From: CAVRUZ01 sp963724495
Lineage (GTDB): Bacteria; Actinomycetota; Actinomycetes; Propionibacteriales; DAIQRJ01
Direction of reading: 5' to 3'
NCBI GenBank assembly: GCA_963724495.1
Contig: CAVRUZ010000002.1
Location: forward strand, 496,001-560,000
DNA length: 64,000 nt
Each line of letters opens with the position of its first letter. Position 1 is the first letter of the stretch. Positions 1 through 9,946 of the stretch are shown one piece after another. Both the position numbers and the translations under genes were made by a program. Below the pieces are notes generated by a model. It ran no database searches. It was not told the origin of the DNA and saw only the letters and a program-made list of their open reading frames with translations.

Positions 1-663
1 GCCGGTTGCCGGGAGGTCGGAGTAGCCCGCGCCGCCGAACGCGCTGGCCACGGCTTCGGCCTTGTCGGCGCCGGCGACGAGGAACCACACCTGCCGCGCC
101 CGGTTGAGTGTGTCGATGCTCATCGACAGCCTGGTGGGTGGCGGCTTGGGAGAGTCGCGCACCACCACGACACTCGACGACCGGTCGGCCAGGCCCGGGT
201 GGTGGGGGAAGAGCGACGCCACATGCCCGTCCGGGCCCACGCCGAGCAGCAGAAGGTCGAACAGCGGCTCGCCGGCCGCCGCGAACGCGTCGAGTTCGGC
301 TGCGTACGCGGCCGCACCGGCGTCAGCGTCGGCGGCGTCATCCAGCGCGGCCATCCGGTGGACGCTCGGGATCTCTCCTGCCCCTGGAAGGGCGTCGAGC
401 AGCGCTGCGTCGTTGCGCTCGGGGTCGCTGCCCGGCACGAACCGCTCGTCGCCCCACCACAGGTGCACGTCGGCCAGATCCTCGGCGGGGTCGCCAAGAC
501 CTGCCGCCCACTCCTGGACCGATCGGGTCCCCACGCCGCCACCGGTGAGCACCACCGAGGCGCGGCCTCGCTCTTCCTTGGCGGCGGTGATCGTGGCGCG
601 GATCAGGTCAGCGGCGGCGGATGCGACGGCGGCAGCGTCGGCCAGCCTGCGCACCTCGGTCAC
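1..663 (-). CDS. pgl: 6-phosphogluconolactonase, 3' end cut by window
   Basis: Hydrolyses 6-phosphogluconolactone to 6-phosphogluconate, the second step of the oxidative pentose phosphate pathway. It is read on the minus strand from a GTG at 663 whose last bases form the TGA of opcA (GTGA overlap), indicating translational coupling. The 221 visible residues contain WWGDERF (69-75) and GVGPDGH (141-147), both characteristic of the SugarP isomerase/DevB-type lactonase family, which is usually 240-260 aa, so only a short C-terminus is missing. The frame is uninterrupted. It is the last gene of the tkt-tal-pgi-zwf-opcA-pgl operon. Confidence 0.93.
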   Translation of the reverse strand, partial: MTEVRRLADAAAVASAAADLIRATITAAKEERGRASVVLTGGGVGTRSVQEWAAGLGDPAEDLADVHLWWGDERFVPGSDPERNDAALLDALPGAGEIPSVHRMAALDDAADADAGAAAYAAELDAFAAAGEPLFDLLLLGVGPDGHVASLFPHHPGLADRSSSVVVVRDSPKPPPTRLSMSIDTLNRARQVWFLVAGADKAEAVASAFGGAGYSDLPATG

Positions 664-1858
664 GTGGGCCGCTTCCGCGCCCGTGCGGAACCTGCCGCCT
701 TCTTGACCGTCCCGCGGGCGCTGGTCTTCTTGGTTGCTGTCTTCTTTGCCGCCGTCTTCCTGCCGGCCGCCTTCTTGGGCTGAGCGGCCTTCTTCGCCGC
801 GGTCTTGCTGCCCGCGGTCTTCTTCGCCCTGTTCCCGTCGGCGCGAGTCCTGGCCGGTGCCCGCTTCGCTGCAGACGACGTGACCTCGCCGATGGTCGCA
901 GCCGTCTTGCGCGGCTGACGGCCACTCCGCCTTTCGAGGTGGTGTCGGAGTCGGCGTGGGCCAGGTACTCCTTGACGACGGCCGCGTAGACGTCGTCGGG
1001 GTCGAGCCGCAGCAGCTCCTCCCGCAACAGGTCGGCGACGCTGCGCCGCTTGAGCGCGACGTGCCGGATCGGCTGCCCGGGCACGGAGTACTCGGCGAGC
1101 ATGCCGTCGGGCCGGAAGATGCTGATCTCGCCTTCGGGCATCACCAGCCGCGCCGCGGTGATCCCGGGACCGGTCGACTGCTTCTCGGTCACCGGCACCT
1201 TGAGTCGCTGCGCCAACCAGGCTGACAGCAGCCGCGCACTGGCGTTGGACGGCTCCGACTCCACGATCGCCGCCCTCACCCGGCCCGGGTGCTGGTCGAG
1301 CGCGGCCGCCAGCAGGGTGCGCCATGGCGTGAGCCTGGTCCAGGCCATGTCGGTGTCGCCCGGGCTGTAGTTCTCCGAGACCTTGCGCAGGGCGGTCACC
1401 GGCCGTTTGGACATGTACGTGTCCGCGATCCGCCGGTCGGCGAGCCCGCCGAGCGGATCGGCCAGCATGTCCGCCGGCGGGGTGTCCGGCCACCAGATCA
1501 CCACCGGCGACTCGGGCAGCAGTAGCGGCATCACCACCGTCTGCGGGTACCGGCTGACCTCCCCGTTGAACTCCAGCAGGACGCTCTCGCCGGCCGAGTC
1601 GTGGCCGCCGACCTCCACCACGGCGTCGAGCCGGGAGTGACCGCGGCCGCCGAGGTACGACACGACGATCACGCGGGCGGGGTGCTGTTGCGCGGCCTGG
1701 CTGGCCTCGTGCAGTGCCCGCATCTGGTGCTCGGCGTCGGTGACGATGATGATCGTCAGCACCATGCCGGCGCCGCCGCTGGCGCCGATCCTGGCCCGGC
1801 AGTCGGCCAGACTCGAGGCGATCTTCGCCGTGCTGGTGTCGGACAGTGCGACTTTCAC
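660..1858 (-). CDS. opcA: OpcA, G6PDH assembly protein with Lys/Ala-rich tail (frameshifted as sequenced)
   Basis: OpcA is the actinobacterial effector/assembly protein of glucose-6-phosphate dehydrogenase. The GTG start at 1858 overlaps the zwf stop (GTGA) and the stop at 660 overlaps the pgl start, so both ends are fixed by coupling; yet the span is 1199 nt, not divisible by three. The conserved body (for example PVVIWWPD and the region ending EYLAHADSDTTSK) is in one frame, and a tail with repeated KKTA/KKAA units is in another. Adding one A to the AAA run (TTT at 932-934 on the plus strand) joins them, giving about 399 aa. The roughly 80-residue C-terminal tail resembles histone H1/HupB-like basic tails and is unusual for this family. 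The frameshift is probably a sequence error. Confidence 0.85.
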
Positions 1859-3432
1859 GGTCGCCTCCAGGTGCGGCCACCGTCGCGGGCCAGCATCTCG
1901 TCGGCCTCCGGCGGTCCCCACGAGCCAGGGAGATACGGGACTGGTTGGGCCCGCTCGGCCCAGAACTCCTCGATGGGGTCGAGGATCCGCCACGACAGCT
2001 CGACTTCCTCGTGGCGGGGGAACAAGGGCGGTTCACCGAGCAGCACGTCGAGGATCAGCCGCTCGTAGGCCTCGGGCGAGGACTCGGTGAAGGCACCCCC
2101 GTAGCCGAAGTCCATGGTGACGTCGCGGATCTCCATCTGGGTGCCGGGCACCTTCGAGCCGAACCTGATCGTCACGCCTTCATCGGGCTGCACGCGCAGG
2201 ACCAGCGTGTTGTGGCCCAGTTCCTCGGTATCGGTGGTGGTGAACGGCAGGTGCGGTGCGCGCTTGAACACGATGGCGATCTCGCTGACCCGGCGGGCGA
2301 GGCGCTTGCCGGCGCGCAGGTAGAACGGCACTCCGGCCCAGCGACGGTTGTCGACCTCGAGCTTGATCGCGGCGTAGGTCTCGGTCTTGGACGAGGCGGG
2401 GATGCCGTCCTCGTCGAGGTAGCCCTTGACCTTCTCCCCGCCCTGCCAGCCACCGGCGTACTGACCCTGCACGGTGGTGAGGTCGAGACGGCTGGGCAGC
2501 ATCACCGCGCCGAGCGCCTTCTGCTTCTCGATCCGCAGGCTGGTGGCGTCGAACGACGTCGGCTCCTCCATCGCGGTGAGCGCCAGCAGCTGGAGGAGGT
2601 GGTTCTGGATGACGTCGCGGGCGGCACCGATGCCGTCGTAGTACCCGGCGCGGCCGCCGATGCCGATGTCCTCGGCCATCGTGATCTGCACGGAGTCGAC
2701 GTAGTTGGCGTTCCAGATCGGCTCGAACATCGTGTTGGCGAACCGCAGCGCCAACAGGTTCTGCACCGTCTCCTTGCCGAGGTAGTGGTCGATGCGGAAC
2801 ACCGAGTGCGGCGGGAAGACCTCGGAGGTGATCTGGTTCAGCTCCTGTGCGCTCTGCAGGTCGTGGCCGAACGGCTTCTCCACGACCACCCGGCGCCAGC
2901 CCGCGTGGCCGGAGTCGGCGAGGCCGACCTGCCGGAGCTGCTGGATCGTGATCGGGAACAGACCCGGGGGGACCGACAGGTAGAACGCGTGGTTGCCCAT
3001 CGTGCCGCGCTCGGCGTCGAGTTCGTCGATCGCATCCTTCAGCCGGTGCATCGACTCCGCGTCGCCCAGTTCCCCGGGTACGAACCGGAAGCCCTCGGCC
3101 AGCTGTCGCCAGACCTCCTCGCGGAACGGCGTCCGCGCGTTCTCCCGCACGGCGTCGTGGACCACGTCGTGGAAGTCCTCCTGCGCCCAGTCGCGGCGGG
3201 CGAAGCCCACGAGGGCGAACCCGGGCGGGAGCAGGCCGCGGTTGGCGAGGTCGTAGACGGCCGGCATGAGCTTCTTGCGGGCCAGGTCGCCGGTGACGCC
3301 GAAGATGATCAGCCCGCAGGGACCGGCGATGCGGTGCAGCCTGCGGTCCTGAGGATCACGCAACGGGTTGTCCGCCCACCAGGTCGGTGGGATGTCCGCC
3401 GAACCGACACCGACGGGAGTGGCTGCGGTCAT
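1855..3432 (-). CDS. zwf: Glucose-6-phosphate 1-dehydrogenase
   Basis: Oxidises glucose 6-phosphate to 6-phosphogluconolactone with NADP(+) reduction. The 525-aa product carries the nucleotide-binding stretch GVTGDLARKK (45-54), EKPFG, and the active-site signature RIDHYLGKE (213-221). Length is typical of the family. The ATG at 3432 is preferred over an in-frame start at 3450 because AAAGGA lies just upstream of it. It follows pgi on the same strand with a 45-nt gap and overlaps opcA by 4 nt, so substrate isomerase, dehydrogenase, its effector OpcA and the lactonase are co-transcribed. Confidence 0.96.
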   Translation of the reverse strand: MTAATPVGVGSADIPPTWWADNPLRDPQDRRLHRIAGPCGLIIFGVTGDLARKKLMPAVYDLANRGLLPPGFALVGFARRDWAQEDFHDVVHDAVRENARTPFREEVWRQLAEGFRFVPGELGDAESMHRLKDAIDELDAERGTMGNHAFYLSVPPGLFPITIQQLRQVGLADSGHAGWRRVVVEKPFGHDLQSAQELNQITSEVFPPHSVFRIDHYLGKETVQNLLALRFANTMFEPIWNANYVDSVQITMAEDIGIGGRAGYYDGIGAARDVIQNHLLQLLALTAMEEPTSFDATSLRIEKQKALGAVMLPSRLDLTTVQGQYAGGWQGGEKVKGYLDEDGIPASSKTETYAAIKLEVDNRRWAGVPFYLRAGKRLARRVSEIAIVFKRAPHLPFTTTDTEELGHNTLVLRVQPDEGVTIRFGSKVPGTQMEIRDVTMDFGYGGAFTESSPEAYERLILDVLLGEPPLFPRHEEVELSWRILDPIEEFWAERAQPVPYLPGSWGPPEADEMLARDGGRTWRRP

Positions 3433-3477
3433 CTGGGTCCTTTCAGGCAACGGGCGTCGGCGGGGTGGTCAGGCGTC

Positions 3478-5116
3478 TCACCGTGGGGTCAGGGCCGATG
3501 CCGTCGCGGCGGCGAGTAGCTGCTGCAGTCCGGCGACCCGATCGGTGAGGTGGAGGCGGAGCGTGGGGAAGCCCTTGTCGGCGAGGACGGCCAGGTCGCC
3601 TGCTGCCTGCGCGGTGATCAGCGACCCGAACGTGTACGGGCGGTCGGGGACCTCGAGGTCTTCCTCGATGGCGCCGGTGACCTGCAGGAAGGCACCGTTG
3701 GGATGGCCGCCCTTGTGGTACTGCCCGGTCGAGTGCAGGAACCGCGGTCCCCACCCGAACGTGACCTGGAACGGCTGGTCACCGCCAAGGGCCGATCGCA
3801 AGTCGGCCGCGTCGGCATCGGCACCGGTGCGGTCGAGGTAGGCCATGACGGCGAGGTATCCACCCGGCGGCACGGCTTCCCTTGCCGCCGCCAGCACGCC
3901 GGCCAGGTCGGAGGCGTCGCCCAGGAGCGCTGCGTCGGCGAACACCTGCACGCTGCCGTCGGTGAAGGCCGGGTCGGGTTCGTCGCCGCCGTCCTGCGGC
4001 GCGTCGAGCAACGCGCGCGCGGCGTTCTTGGCCTCCTCGACGTTGGGCTGGTCGAACGGGTTGATGCCCAGACCGATCCCGACGAGCGCGATCGCGGACT
4101 CCCAGAACTGGAACAGACCTCCGAGCGTGCCCGCGGTGATCACCTGCGCCGCACCGCTCGGGTCGGTGCCGATCGCCGCGCGGGTGATCGTGTCGGCGGG
4201 ATCGTGCCAGCCGACCGACGGACGCCGCGGCCTGGTCGACGTCGACGGGCAGGATGCCGCGGCCGAGCTTGCCGGTCGACTCCGCGACGAGCTGCTCGGC
4301 CCACGCGGGGAGTCCGGCGACGCCGTCGATGGCCCCCTCGCCGAGAACGAGCTTCTCGCGGCCCGCATCGTGCGCGGCGGTGAGCAGGGCAGCCAGCCGG
4401 AGGGCCGGATTCGACTCGTCGTCGCGCGCGAGGTCGGCCACAACGGCTTCGGCATCGTCCAGCAGCGTGGCGATGTCGGCACCGGCCAGACCGGACGGCA
4501 CCAGCCCGAAGGCCGTGAGTGCCGAGTAGCGACCGCCGACGTTCGGGTCGGCATGGAACACCCGCCGGTAGCCGGCACTTGTCGCGAGGTCGCTCATCGG
4601 CGAGCCCGGATCGGTGACCACCACGATCCGCCGCTTGCCCTCGATTCCCGCCTGCTCGAAGGCGCCGAGGAACGCGCGGCGTTGGCTGTCGGTCTCGACC
4701 GTGCTGCCCGACTTGCTCGACACCACGACCACGGTGCGCTCGAGTCGGTCGGCCAGCGCGCGCCGGACCATCTCCGGATCGGTCGAGTCCAGCACGGTGA
4801 GCTCGACGCCGGCCGATCCGGTGATGACCTCGGGCGCCAGCGAGGAACCACCCATGCCGCACAGGACGACGTGGTCGACACCTTCGCCGGCCAGATCAGC
4901 ACGCAGGGCGTCGATCTCCGCCAGCAGCGGGCGGGACACGGTGTGGCATTCGGTCCAGCCCAGCCGCATCGCCGACTCCTGCTCGGCATCCGGCCCCCAC
5001 AAGGTGGCGTCCTTGGCGTACATGCGGCTGGCGGCCCGCTGCTCGACCAGTTGGGCCAGGGCGGTGTCGGCCTCGGGCGACCAGCCCGGTAGGTCGACGG
5101 AGAGCTGATCGCTCAT
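3478..5116 (-). CDS. pgi: Glucose-6-phosphate isomerase (frameshifted as sequenced)
   Basis: Interconverts glucose 6-phosphate and fructose 6-phosphate. Two SIS-type halves are visible: CGMGGSSLAPEVI and VVVSSKSGSTVET in the N-terminal part, and LGINPFDQPNVEEAK then GQYHKGGHPNG in the C-terminal part. The C-terminal half is in a different frame. The frames meet near 4207-4222, at a GTCGGTCGG stretch, and removing one base restores a protein of about 545 aa. The ATG at 5116 overlaps the tal stop (ATGA). This isomerase resembles the Pgi portion of known Tal-Pgi fusion proteins; here the two are separate but tightly coupled. Because the gene is a core enzyme, sequencing error is the likeliest cause of the break. 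Confidence 0.88.
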
Positions 5117-6232
5117 ACCGAGGCACCGGCCTTGGACAGCTGCGTCGTGACGGTCTCCAGCAACTCGTTCCAGGAGGCGGCGAACTTCTCGACACCTTCG
5201 TCCTCGAGCACCTGGACCACGTCGTCGTAGGCGATGCCCAGTGCAGCCAGGCGATCCAGCACTGCCTGGGCCTCGTCGGCCCGGCCACGCACGGTGTCAC
5301 CGGTGACTTCGCCGTGGTCGGCGAACGCGTCGATGGTCGCCTCGGGCATGGTGTTGACGACGCCCTTGGTCACCAGCTCGGTGACGTAGAGGGTGTCGGG
5401 CAGGTCGGGGTCCTTCGTGGACGTCGACGCCCAGAGCGGTCGTTGCGGGCGAGACGCCGAGTTGCTCGAGTGCCTTCCAGCGGTCCGAGGCGAGAACCTC
5501 CTCGAAGGCAGCGAAGGCCAGGCGGGCATTGGCGATCGCGGCCTTCGCCCGGAGGTCGGCCACCTCGTCGTCGTTTCCCTCCACCTTGTCGAGGCGCTTG
5601 TCGACCTCGGAGTCGACGCGGGAGACGAAGAACGAGGCCACCGAGATCAGCGTGGTCACGTCGTGGCCGGCGTCGCGCGCCTGCTCGACCCCCGCCAGCC
5701 AGGCGTCCATCACGGCCCGGTAGCGCTCGAGCGAGAAGATCAGCGTGACGTTCACGTTGATGCCCGCGGCCAGGGTTGCCGTGATGGCCGGGAGACCGGC
5801 CTTGGTCGCGGGGATCTTGATGAACACGTTCGGGCGGCCCACGAGCTTGTGCAGCGTCGCCGCCTCGTCGATGGTGCCCTCGGTGTCATGGGCCAGGCGT
5901 GGGTCGACCTCGATCGACACCATGCCGTCCCCGCCACCGGCGTCGTAGGTCTGCTTCAGCACGTCCGCGGCGTCGCGGATGTCGTCGGTGATGATCGTGC
6001 GGACAGCCTCGTCGACCCCTGTGCCGTCGGCAGCCAGAGACCGCAGCTGCTCGTCGTAGGCATCGCCGCTGGAGAGCGCCTTGGCGAAGATCGTCGGGTT
6101 GGAGGTGACCCCGACGACGCCCTTCTCTTTGATGAGGTCAGCGAGATTGCCCGTCGTCAGCCGAGGCCGGGAGATGTCGTCGAGCCAGATCGCCACTCCG
6201 GCCTTCGCGAGCGCCTGCAGGTTGTCGTTCAT
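5113..6232 (-). CDS. tal: Transaldolase (frameshifted as sequenced)
   Basis: Transfers a dihydroxyacetone unit between sedoheptulose 7-phosphate and glyceraldehyde 3-phosphate. It starts MNDNLQALAKAGVAIWLDD at 6232 behind a strong AGGAGG. Family motifs include VTSNPTIFAKA near the N-terminus and NVFIKIPAT with the Schiff-base lysine. The C-terminal part, beginning QRPLWASTSTKDPDLPDTLYV, is in another frame. The junction is the CCC run at 5447-5449 (GGG on plus); removing one C gives SPQRPLWAS as in other transaldolases. The corrected product is about 372 aa, the long actinobacterial form. It lies between tkt and pgi in the pentose phosphate operon. Confidence 0.9.
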
Positions 6233-6338
6233 GTCCCGTCCTCCTGTGCTGATGTGCCCTGTCCTGATGTCCGACTGTTCAGATGTAGACCGTGCTGGCC
6301 GGTGGTCGACCGGCTCGACGAGGAAGTGTGTGGCGTGG

Positions 6339-8540
6339 TCAGTCCTTCGCCTCGTGGGTGTCGGCCGGGCCGATGGCCCCGGTCCCGCCCTCTGCGTACT
6401 GCCGGGCGCGGGCGGTCGCGACCGGGTAGCTGCCGCTGTGCTCCTTGGCGGCTGCGATCGAGTCCTTGGCCGCAGCCACGACTGCCTCCGCGGTGAACCC
6501 GAACTCCTCGAACAACGTGGCGGCCGCTGCGCTGGCCCCGTAGTGCTCCAGGGAGATGATGCGTCCGGCCACGCCGACGACCTCGTACCAACCCTGCGCC
6601 ACGCCGGCCTCGATCGAGACCCTCGCGGTGACGTCCGGCGGGATCACGCTGTCGCGGTACTCCTGGTCGTGCTGGTCGAACCACTGCCGGCACGGCATCG
6701 AGACCACCCGGGCCTGGATGCCCTCGGCGGCGAGCTGCTCGCGGGCTGCCACGGCGTGCTGCAGCTCCGACCCGGTACCGATGAGCACCACGTCCGGCGT
6801 GCCCTCGGTGTCGAGGAGGACGTATCCGCCGTCGGCCACACCGTCGGCCGAGGCGTAGCCGTCGGTCCCACGCGGGAACACCGGCAGGTTCTGCCGCGAC
6901 AGCGCCAGTCCGGCAGGCCGGTCGTTGTGGCCGAGCACGGTCTGCCAGGCGACCACGGTCTCGTTGGCGTCGGCCGGCCGGACCACGTCGAGCCCGGGGA
7001 TGGCGCGAAGCGCGGCGAGGTGCTCGACCGGCTGGTGCGTCGGGCCGTCCTCGCCGAGTCCGACCGAGTCGTGCGTCCAGACGTAGGTGACGGGCAACCC
7101 CATCAGGGAGGCGAGCCGGACGGCCGGACGCATGTAGTCGCTGAAGATCAGGAAGGTTCCGCCGTACGGGCGGGTACCACCGTGCAGGGCCATGCCGTTG
7201 AGGATCGAGGCCATCGCGTGCTCGCGGATGCCGAAGTGCAGCACCCGGCCGTAGTAGTCGCCGTTCCACTCCTTGGTGGTGCGGCTCGGCGGCAGGAACG
7301 ACGGCTCGCCCTTCGGCGTGGTGAGGTTCGACTCGGCGAGGTCCGCCGATCCACCCCACAGCTCGGGCAGCCCGGCGGCGATCGCCGAGAGCACCTCGCC
7401 GGAGGCCTTGCGGGTGGCCATGCCCTTGGGGTCGGCATCGAAGGAGGGGAGGGCCTTCGCCCAGCCCTCGGGCAGGGTGCGGGTCGACATCCGGTCGAAC
7501 AGCGCCCGCTTCTCGGGCACCGCAGTCGACCAGGCGTCGAACACCTTGTCCCACTCCGCATGCGCCTCCCGGCCGCGGTCGACCAGCTTGCGGGTGTGGG
7601 CGATCACGTCGTCGGCGATCTCGAACGTCTTCTCCGGGTCGAACCCGAGGACCTTCTTGGCAGCGGCCACCTCGTCGTCGCCGAGGGCGTTGCCGTGTGC
7701 CTTGTAGGTGTTCTGCAGGGTCGGCGCCGGCCAGCCGATGATCGTGCGCAAGGCGATGAAACTCGGCTTCGACGTCTCGGCCCGGGCGGCCTCGAGGGCC
7801 GCGTGCAGGGCCTCGACGTCCTCGGCGTACTGCGTGCCGCCGTGGGTCCAGTCGACGGTCTGCACGTGCCAGCCGTACGCCTCGTACCGGAGGGCCACGT
7901 CCTCGCCGAGGGAGATCGCCGTGTCGTCTTCGATGGAGATCTCGTTCTGGTCGTAGATCAGCGTGAGATTGCCCAGTTCCTGCACGCCGGCAAGGGAACT
8001 GGCCTCGGCCGACACGCCTTCCTCGATGTCGCCGTCGGAGGCGATCGCATAGATCTGGTGGTCGAACGGGGAAGAGCCCGGTGCGGCATCGGGGTCGAAC
8101 AGGCCGCGCTCGCGGCGGGCGGCCATCGCCATCCCGACCGCGTTGCCGACGCCCTGGCCGAGGGGACCGGTGGTGGTCTCGACACCGGGCGTGTGCTTGT
8201 ACTCGGGGTGACCAGGGGTGCGCGAACCCCAGGTCCGCAACGACTGCAGGTCCTCCATCTCCAGCCCGAAGCCACCGAGGTAGAGCTGGATGTAAAGCGT
8301 CAGGCTCGAGTGGCCGGCCGACAGCACGAACCGGTCGCGGCCCGCCCAATGCGGGTCGCTGGGATCGTGCCGCATCACCTTCTGGAAGAGCAGGTACGCC
8401 AGCGGCGCCAGCGACATGGCGGTGCCGGGATGACCGTTGCCGACCTTCTGAACGGCGTCGGCGGCCAGCACTCTGACGGTGTCGACAGCCTGCCGGTCCA
8501 GGTCGGAGAAGATCGGTGTCGTGGAGGATCCGGTGCTCAC
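6339..8540 (-). CDS. tkt: Transketolase
   Basis: Thiamine-diphosphate enzyme moving two-carbon ketol units in the non-oxidative pentose phosphate pathway. The 733-aa product shows GNGHPGTAMSLAP near the N-terminus, the TPP-binding region beginning ASDGDIEEGVSAEA and ending in DQNEIS, and the C-terminal-domain sequence TYVWTHDSVGLGEDGPTHQP. The start is a GTG at 8540 with AAGGAG four bases upstream; the open frame continues much further upstream, but that extension is low-complexity read-through across the spacer. It is the first gene of the operon and is divergent from ctaB. Confidence 0.96.
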   Translation of the reverse strand: MSTGSSTTPIFSDLDRQAVDTVRVLAADAVQKVGNGHPGTAMSLAPLAYLLFQKVMRHDPSDPHWAGRDRFVLSAGHSSLTLYIQLYLGGFGLEMEDLQSLRTWGSRTPGHPEYKHTPGVETTTGPLGQGVGNAVGMAMAARRERGLFDPDAAPGSSPFDHQIYAIASDGDIEEGVSAEASSLAGVQELGNLTLIYDQNEISIEDDTAISLGEDVALRYEAYGWHVQTVDWTHGGTQYAEDVEALHAALEAARAETSKPSFIALRTIIGWPAPTLQNTYKAHGNALGDDEVAAAKKVLGFDPEKTFEIADDVIAHTRKLVDRGREAHAEWDKVFDAWSTAVPEKRALFDRMSTRTLPEGWAKALPSFDADPKGMATRKASGEVLSAIAAGLPELWGGSADLAESNLTTPKGEPSFLPPSRTTKEWNGDYYGRVLHFGIREHAMASILNGMALHGGTRPYGGTFLIFSDYMRPAVRLASLMGLPVTYVWTHDSVGLGEDGPTHQPVEHLAALRAIPGLDVVRPADANETVVAWQTVLGHNDRPAGLALSRQNLPVFPRGTDGYASADGVADGGYVLLDTEGTPDVVLIGTGSELQHAVAAREQLAAEGIQARVVSMPCRQWFDQHDQEYRDSVIPPDVTARVSIEAGVAQGWYEVVGVAGRIISLEHYGASAAAATLFEEFGFTAEAVVAAAKDSIAAAKEHSGSYPVATARARQYAEGGTGAIGPADTHEAKD

Positions 8541-8930
8541 ACTGCTCCTTCGATCGTTCCGTTCGCCTGCCGCGACTCCCCGGCGTTCCTGCGGGGTCCC
8601 GCGTGCCTGCATTGAGTTGTCTGACGCGATCTGTGTCGCGAATGCTGCGCCGTACGCTGCCCGTTCGGCAAGCGGGGTAGTACCCATCCGCCTGTCCGGT
8701 GAACCTGCATACCCCCTGGTCAGCCTGGGCACAATCACCCGGGCGCGCAGTCTTGCGAGCGTACTCAGCCGGGCGGCTCCGGTCGGCGGCGGGTGATGGC
8801 TGCCCGAGCGCCTGGTCGGCCGTAGACTCCGGCGCGGCGCGCCATTCATCGGCGGCTCCGTGCGGTCATCGGCGTCCCGCCGGGGGCAAGGATCGCGAGC
8901 ACCAGCAGCGGAAGGGCGGAACGGGTCGAG
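8541..8930. promoter_or_regulatory. Divergent tkt / ctaB spacer
   Basis: This 390-nt spacer must hold the promoters of the pentose phosphate operon (leftward) and of ctaB (rightward). No convincing protein was found; the long open frames crossing it are shadow frames. The only compact structure I see is the perfect 11-nt palindrome GGGTAGTACCC at 8675-8685, roughly midway, which could be a regulator site. No clear -10/-35 pair was assigned. Confidence 0.4.
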
Positions 8931-9908
8931 GTGACGGCTGTACCTCCTACCACTGGGACCTCCGACACCTCTGTCGCCGTCGTCGACAGCCTGAGCGCGA
9001 GCCCGGACAGGCCGCGCACGCGATCGCGGCTCGACGTGGTCAAGGGCTATGTGGCGCTCACCAAGCCCCGCATCATCGAACTGCTCCTGGTGACCACCGT
9101 GCCGGTGATGTTCCTCGCGGCTGGTGGCGTCCCCGATCTCGGCCTGGTGGCCGCGACCATGGTCGGCGGGATCCTCGCCGCCGGCAGCGCCAACGCGTTC
9201 AACTGTGTTCTCGACCGTGACATCGACGAGGCCATGCGCCGTACCCGTCGTCGCCCGTTGCCGCGGCACCAGGTCCGCCCCGTTCCCGCCACGGTGTTCG
9301 CGGCCGTGCTGGCAGTTGCGGCGACCTTCTGGCTCGGCTTCGCGGTGAACTGGCTGTCGTCGATGCTCGCCCTGCTGGCGAACGGCTTCTACGTCTTCGT
9401 CTACACGATGCTGCTCAAGCGCCGGACCGCCCAGAACGTCGTGTGGGGCGGGATCGCCGGCTGCTTCCCGACGCTCATCGGCTGGACGGCGGTCACAGGA
9501 CAGCTCGCGCTCGCACCGTTCGTGCTGTTCGCTGTCGTGTTCTTCTGGACGCCTCCGCACACGTGGGCGCTGGCGATGCGCTACCGCGACGACTACGCGG
9601 CGGTCGGAGTGCCGATGCTGCCCGTGGTCGCCGGACCGGTGAAGGTCGCCGCCGAGATCTGCACCTACACGGTCGCGATGATCGCCTCGTCGTTGCTGCT
9701 CTGGCCGGTCGCGAACACCGGTCCGCTGTATCCGCTCGCGGCCGGCGTCTTCGGACTGGCCTTCCTGGCCGAGGCCATCGGCCTGCTGCGCCGGGCCCGT
9801 GCCGGTCTCACCGGCCCTGCCCTGAAGCCGATGCGGCTGTTCCACTGGAGCAACAGCTATCTGGCGCTGCTGTTCCTCGCGGCAGCGATCGACCCGCTCC
9901 TGCACTGA
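8931..9908 (+). CDS. ctaB: Protoheme IX farnesyltransferase (heme O synthase)
   Basis: Integral membrane UbiA-family prenyltransferase that adds farnesyl diphosphate to heme B, giving heme O for cytochrome c oxidase. The 325-aa sequence has the first Asp-rich prenyl-diphosphate motif N91-x3-D95-x3-D99 followed by the Arg-rich RRTRRRPLP loop, and a second polar loop, MRYRDDYAAVGVPML. Multiple hydrophobic helices cover residues 50 to the end. The GTG at 8931 gives the usual length. Divergent linkage of ctaB to tkt is standard in actinobacteria; the partner heme A synthase gene (ctaA) lies at 28794-29751. Confidence 0.95.
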   Translation: MTAVPPTTGTSDTSVAVVDSLSASPDRPRTRSRLDVVKGYVALTKPRIIELLLVTTVPVMFLAAGGVPDLGLVAATMVGGILAAGSANAFNCVLDRDIDEAMRRTRRRPLPRHQVRPVPATVFAAVLAVAATFWLGFAVNWLSSMLALLANGFYVFVYTMLLKRRTAQNVVWGGIAGCFPTLIGWTAVTGQLALAPFVLFAVVFFWTPPHTWALAMRYRDDYAAVGVPMLPVVAGPVKVAAEICTYTVAMIASSLLLWPVANTGPLYPLAAGVFGLAFLAEAIGLLRRARAGLTGPALKPMRLFHWSNSYLALLFLAAAIDPLLH

Positions 9909-9924
9909 CCGCAGGCCTGGGGCA

Positions 9925-9946
9925 GCTGCCGGTCAGTGCCGGCCGC
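9925..9946. terminator. Candidate bidirectional terminator hairpin
   Basis: GCTGCCGG at 9925-9932 and CCGGCCGC at 9939-9946 can pair (7 of 8) around a 6-nt loop, between the convergent 3' ends of ctaB and rmlA and overlapping the last codons of rmlA. There is no U-tract, as is common in actinobacteria. Confidence 0.35.

Noticed and set aside
4207..5449. Programmed ribosomal frameshifting in tal and pgi
   Set aside because: There is no slippery heptamer with a downstream structure, and similar indels occur in five or more unrelated genes; sequencing error explains them all.
6339..9905. A 1188-aa transketolase fusion open frame
   Set aside because: Residues before the GTG at 8540 are Arg/Gly/Gln-rich shadow of the divergent ctaB gene and spacer, not a domain.
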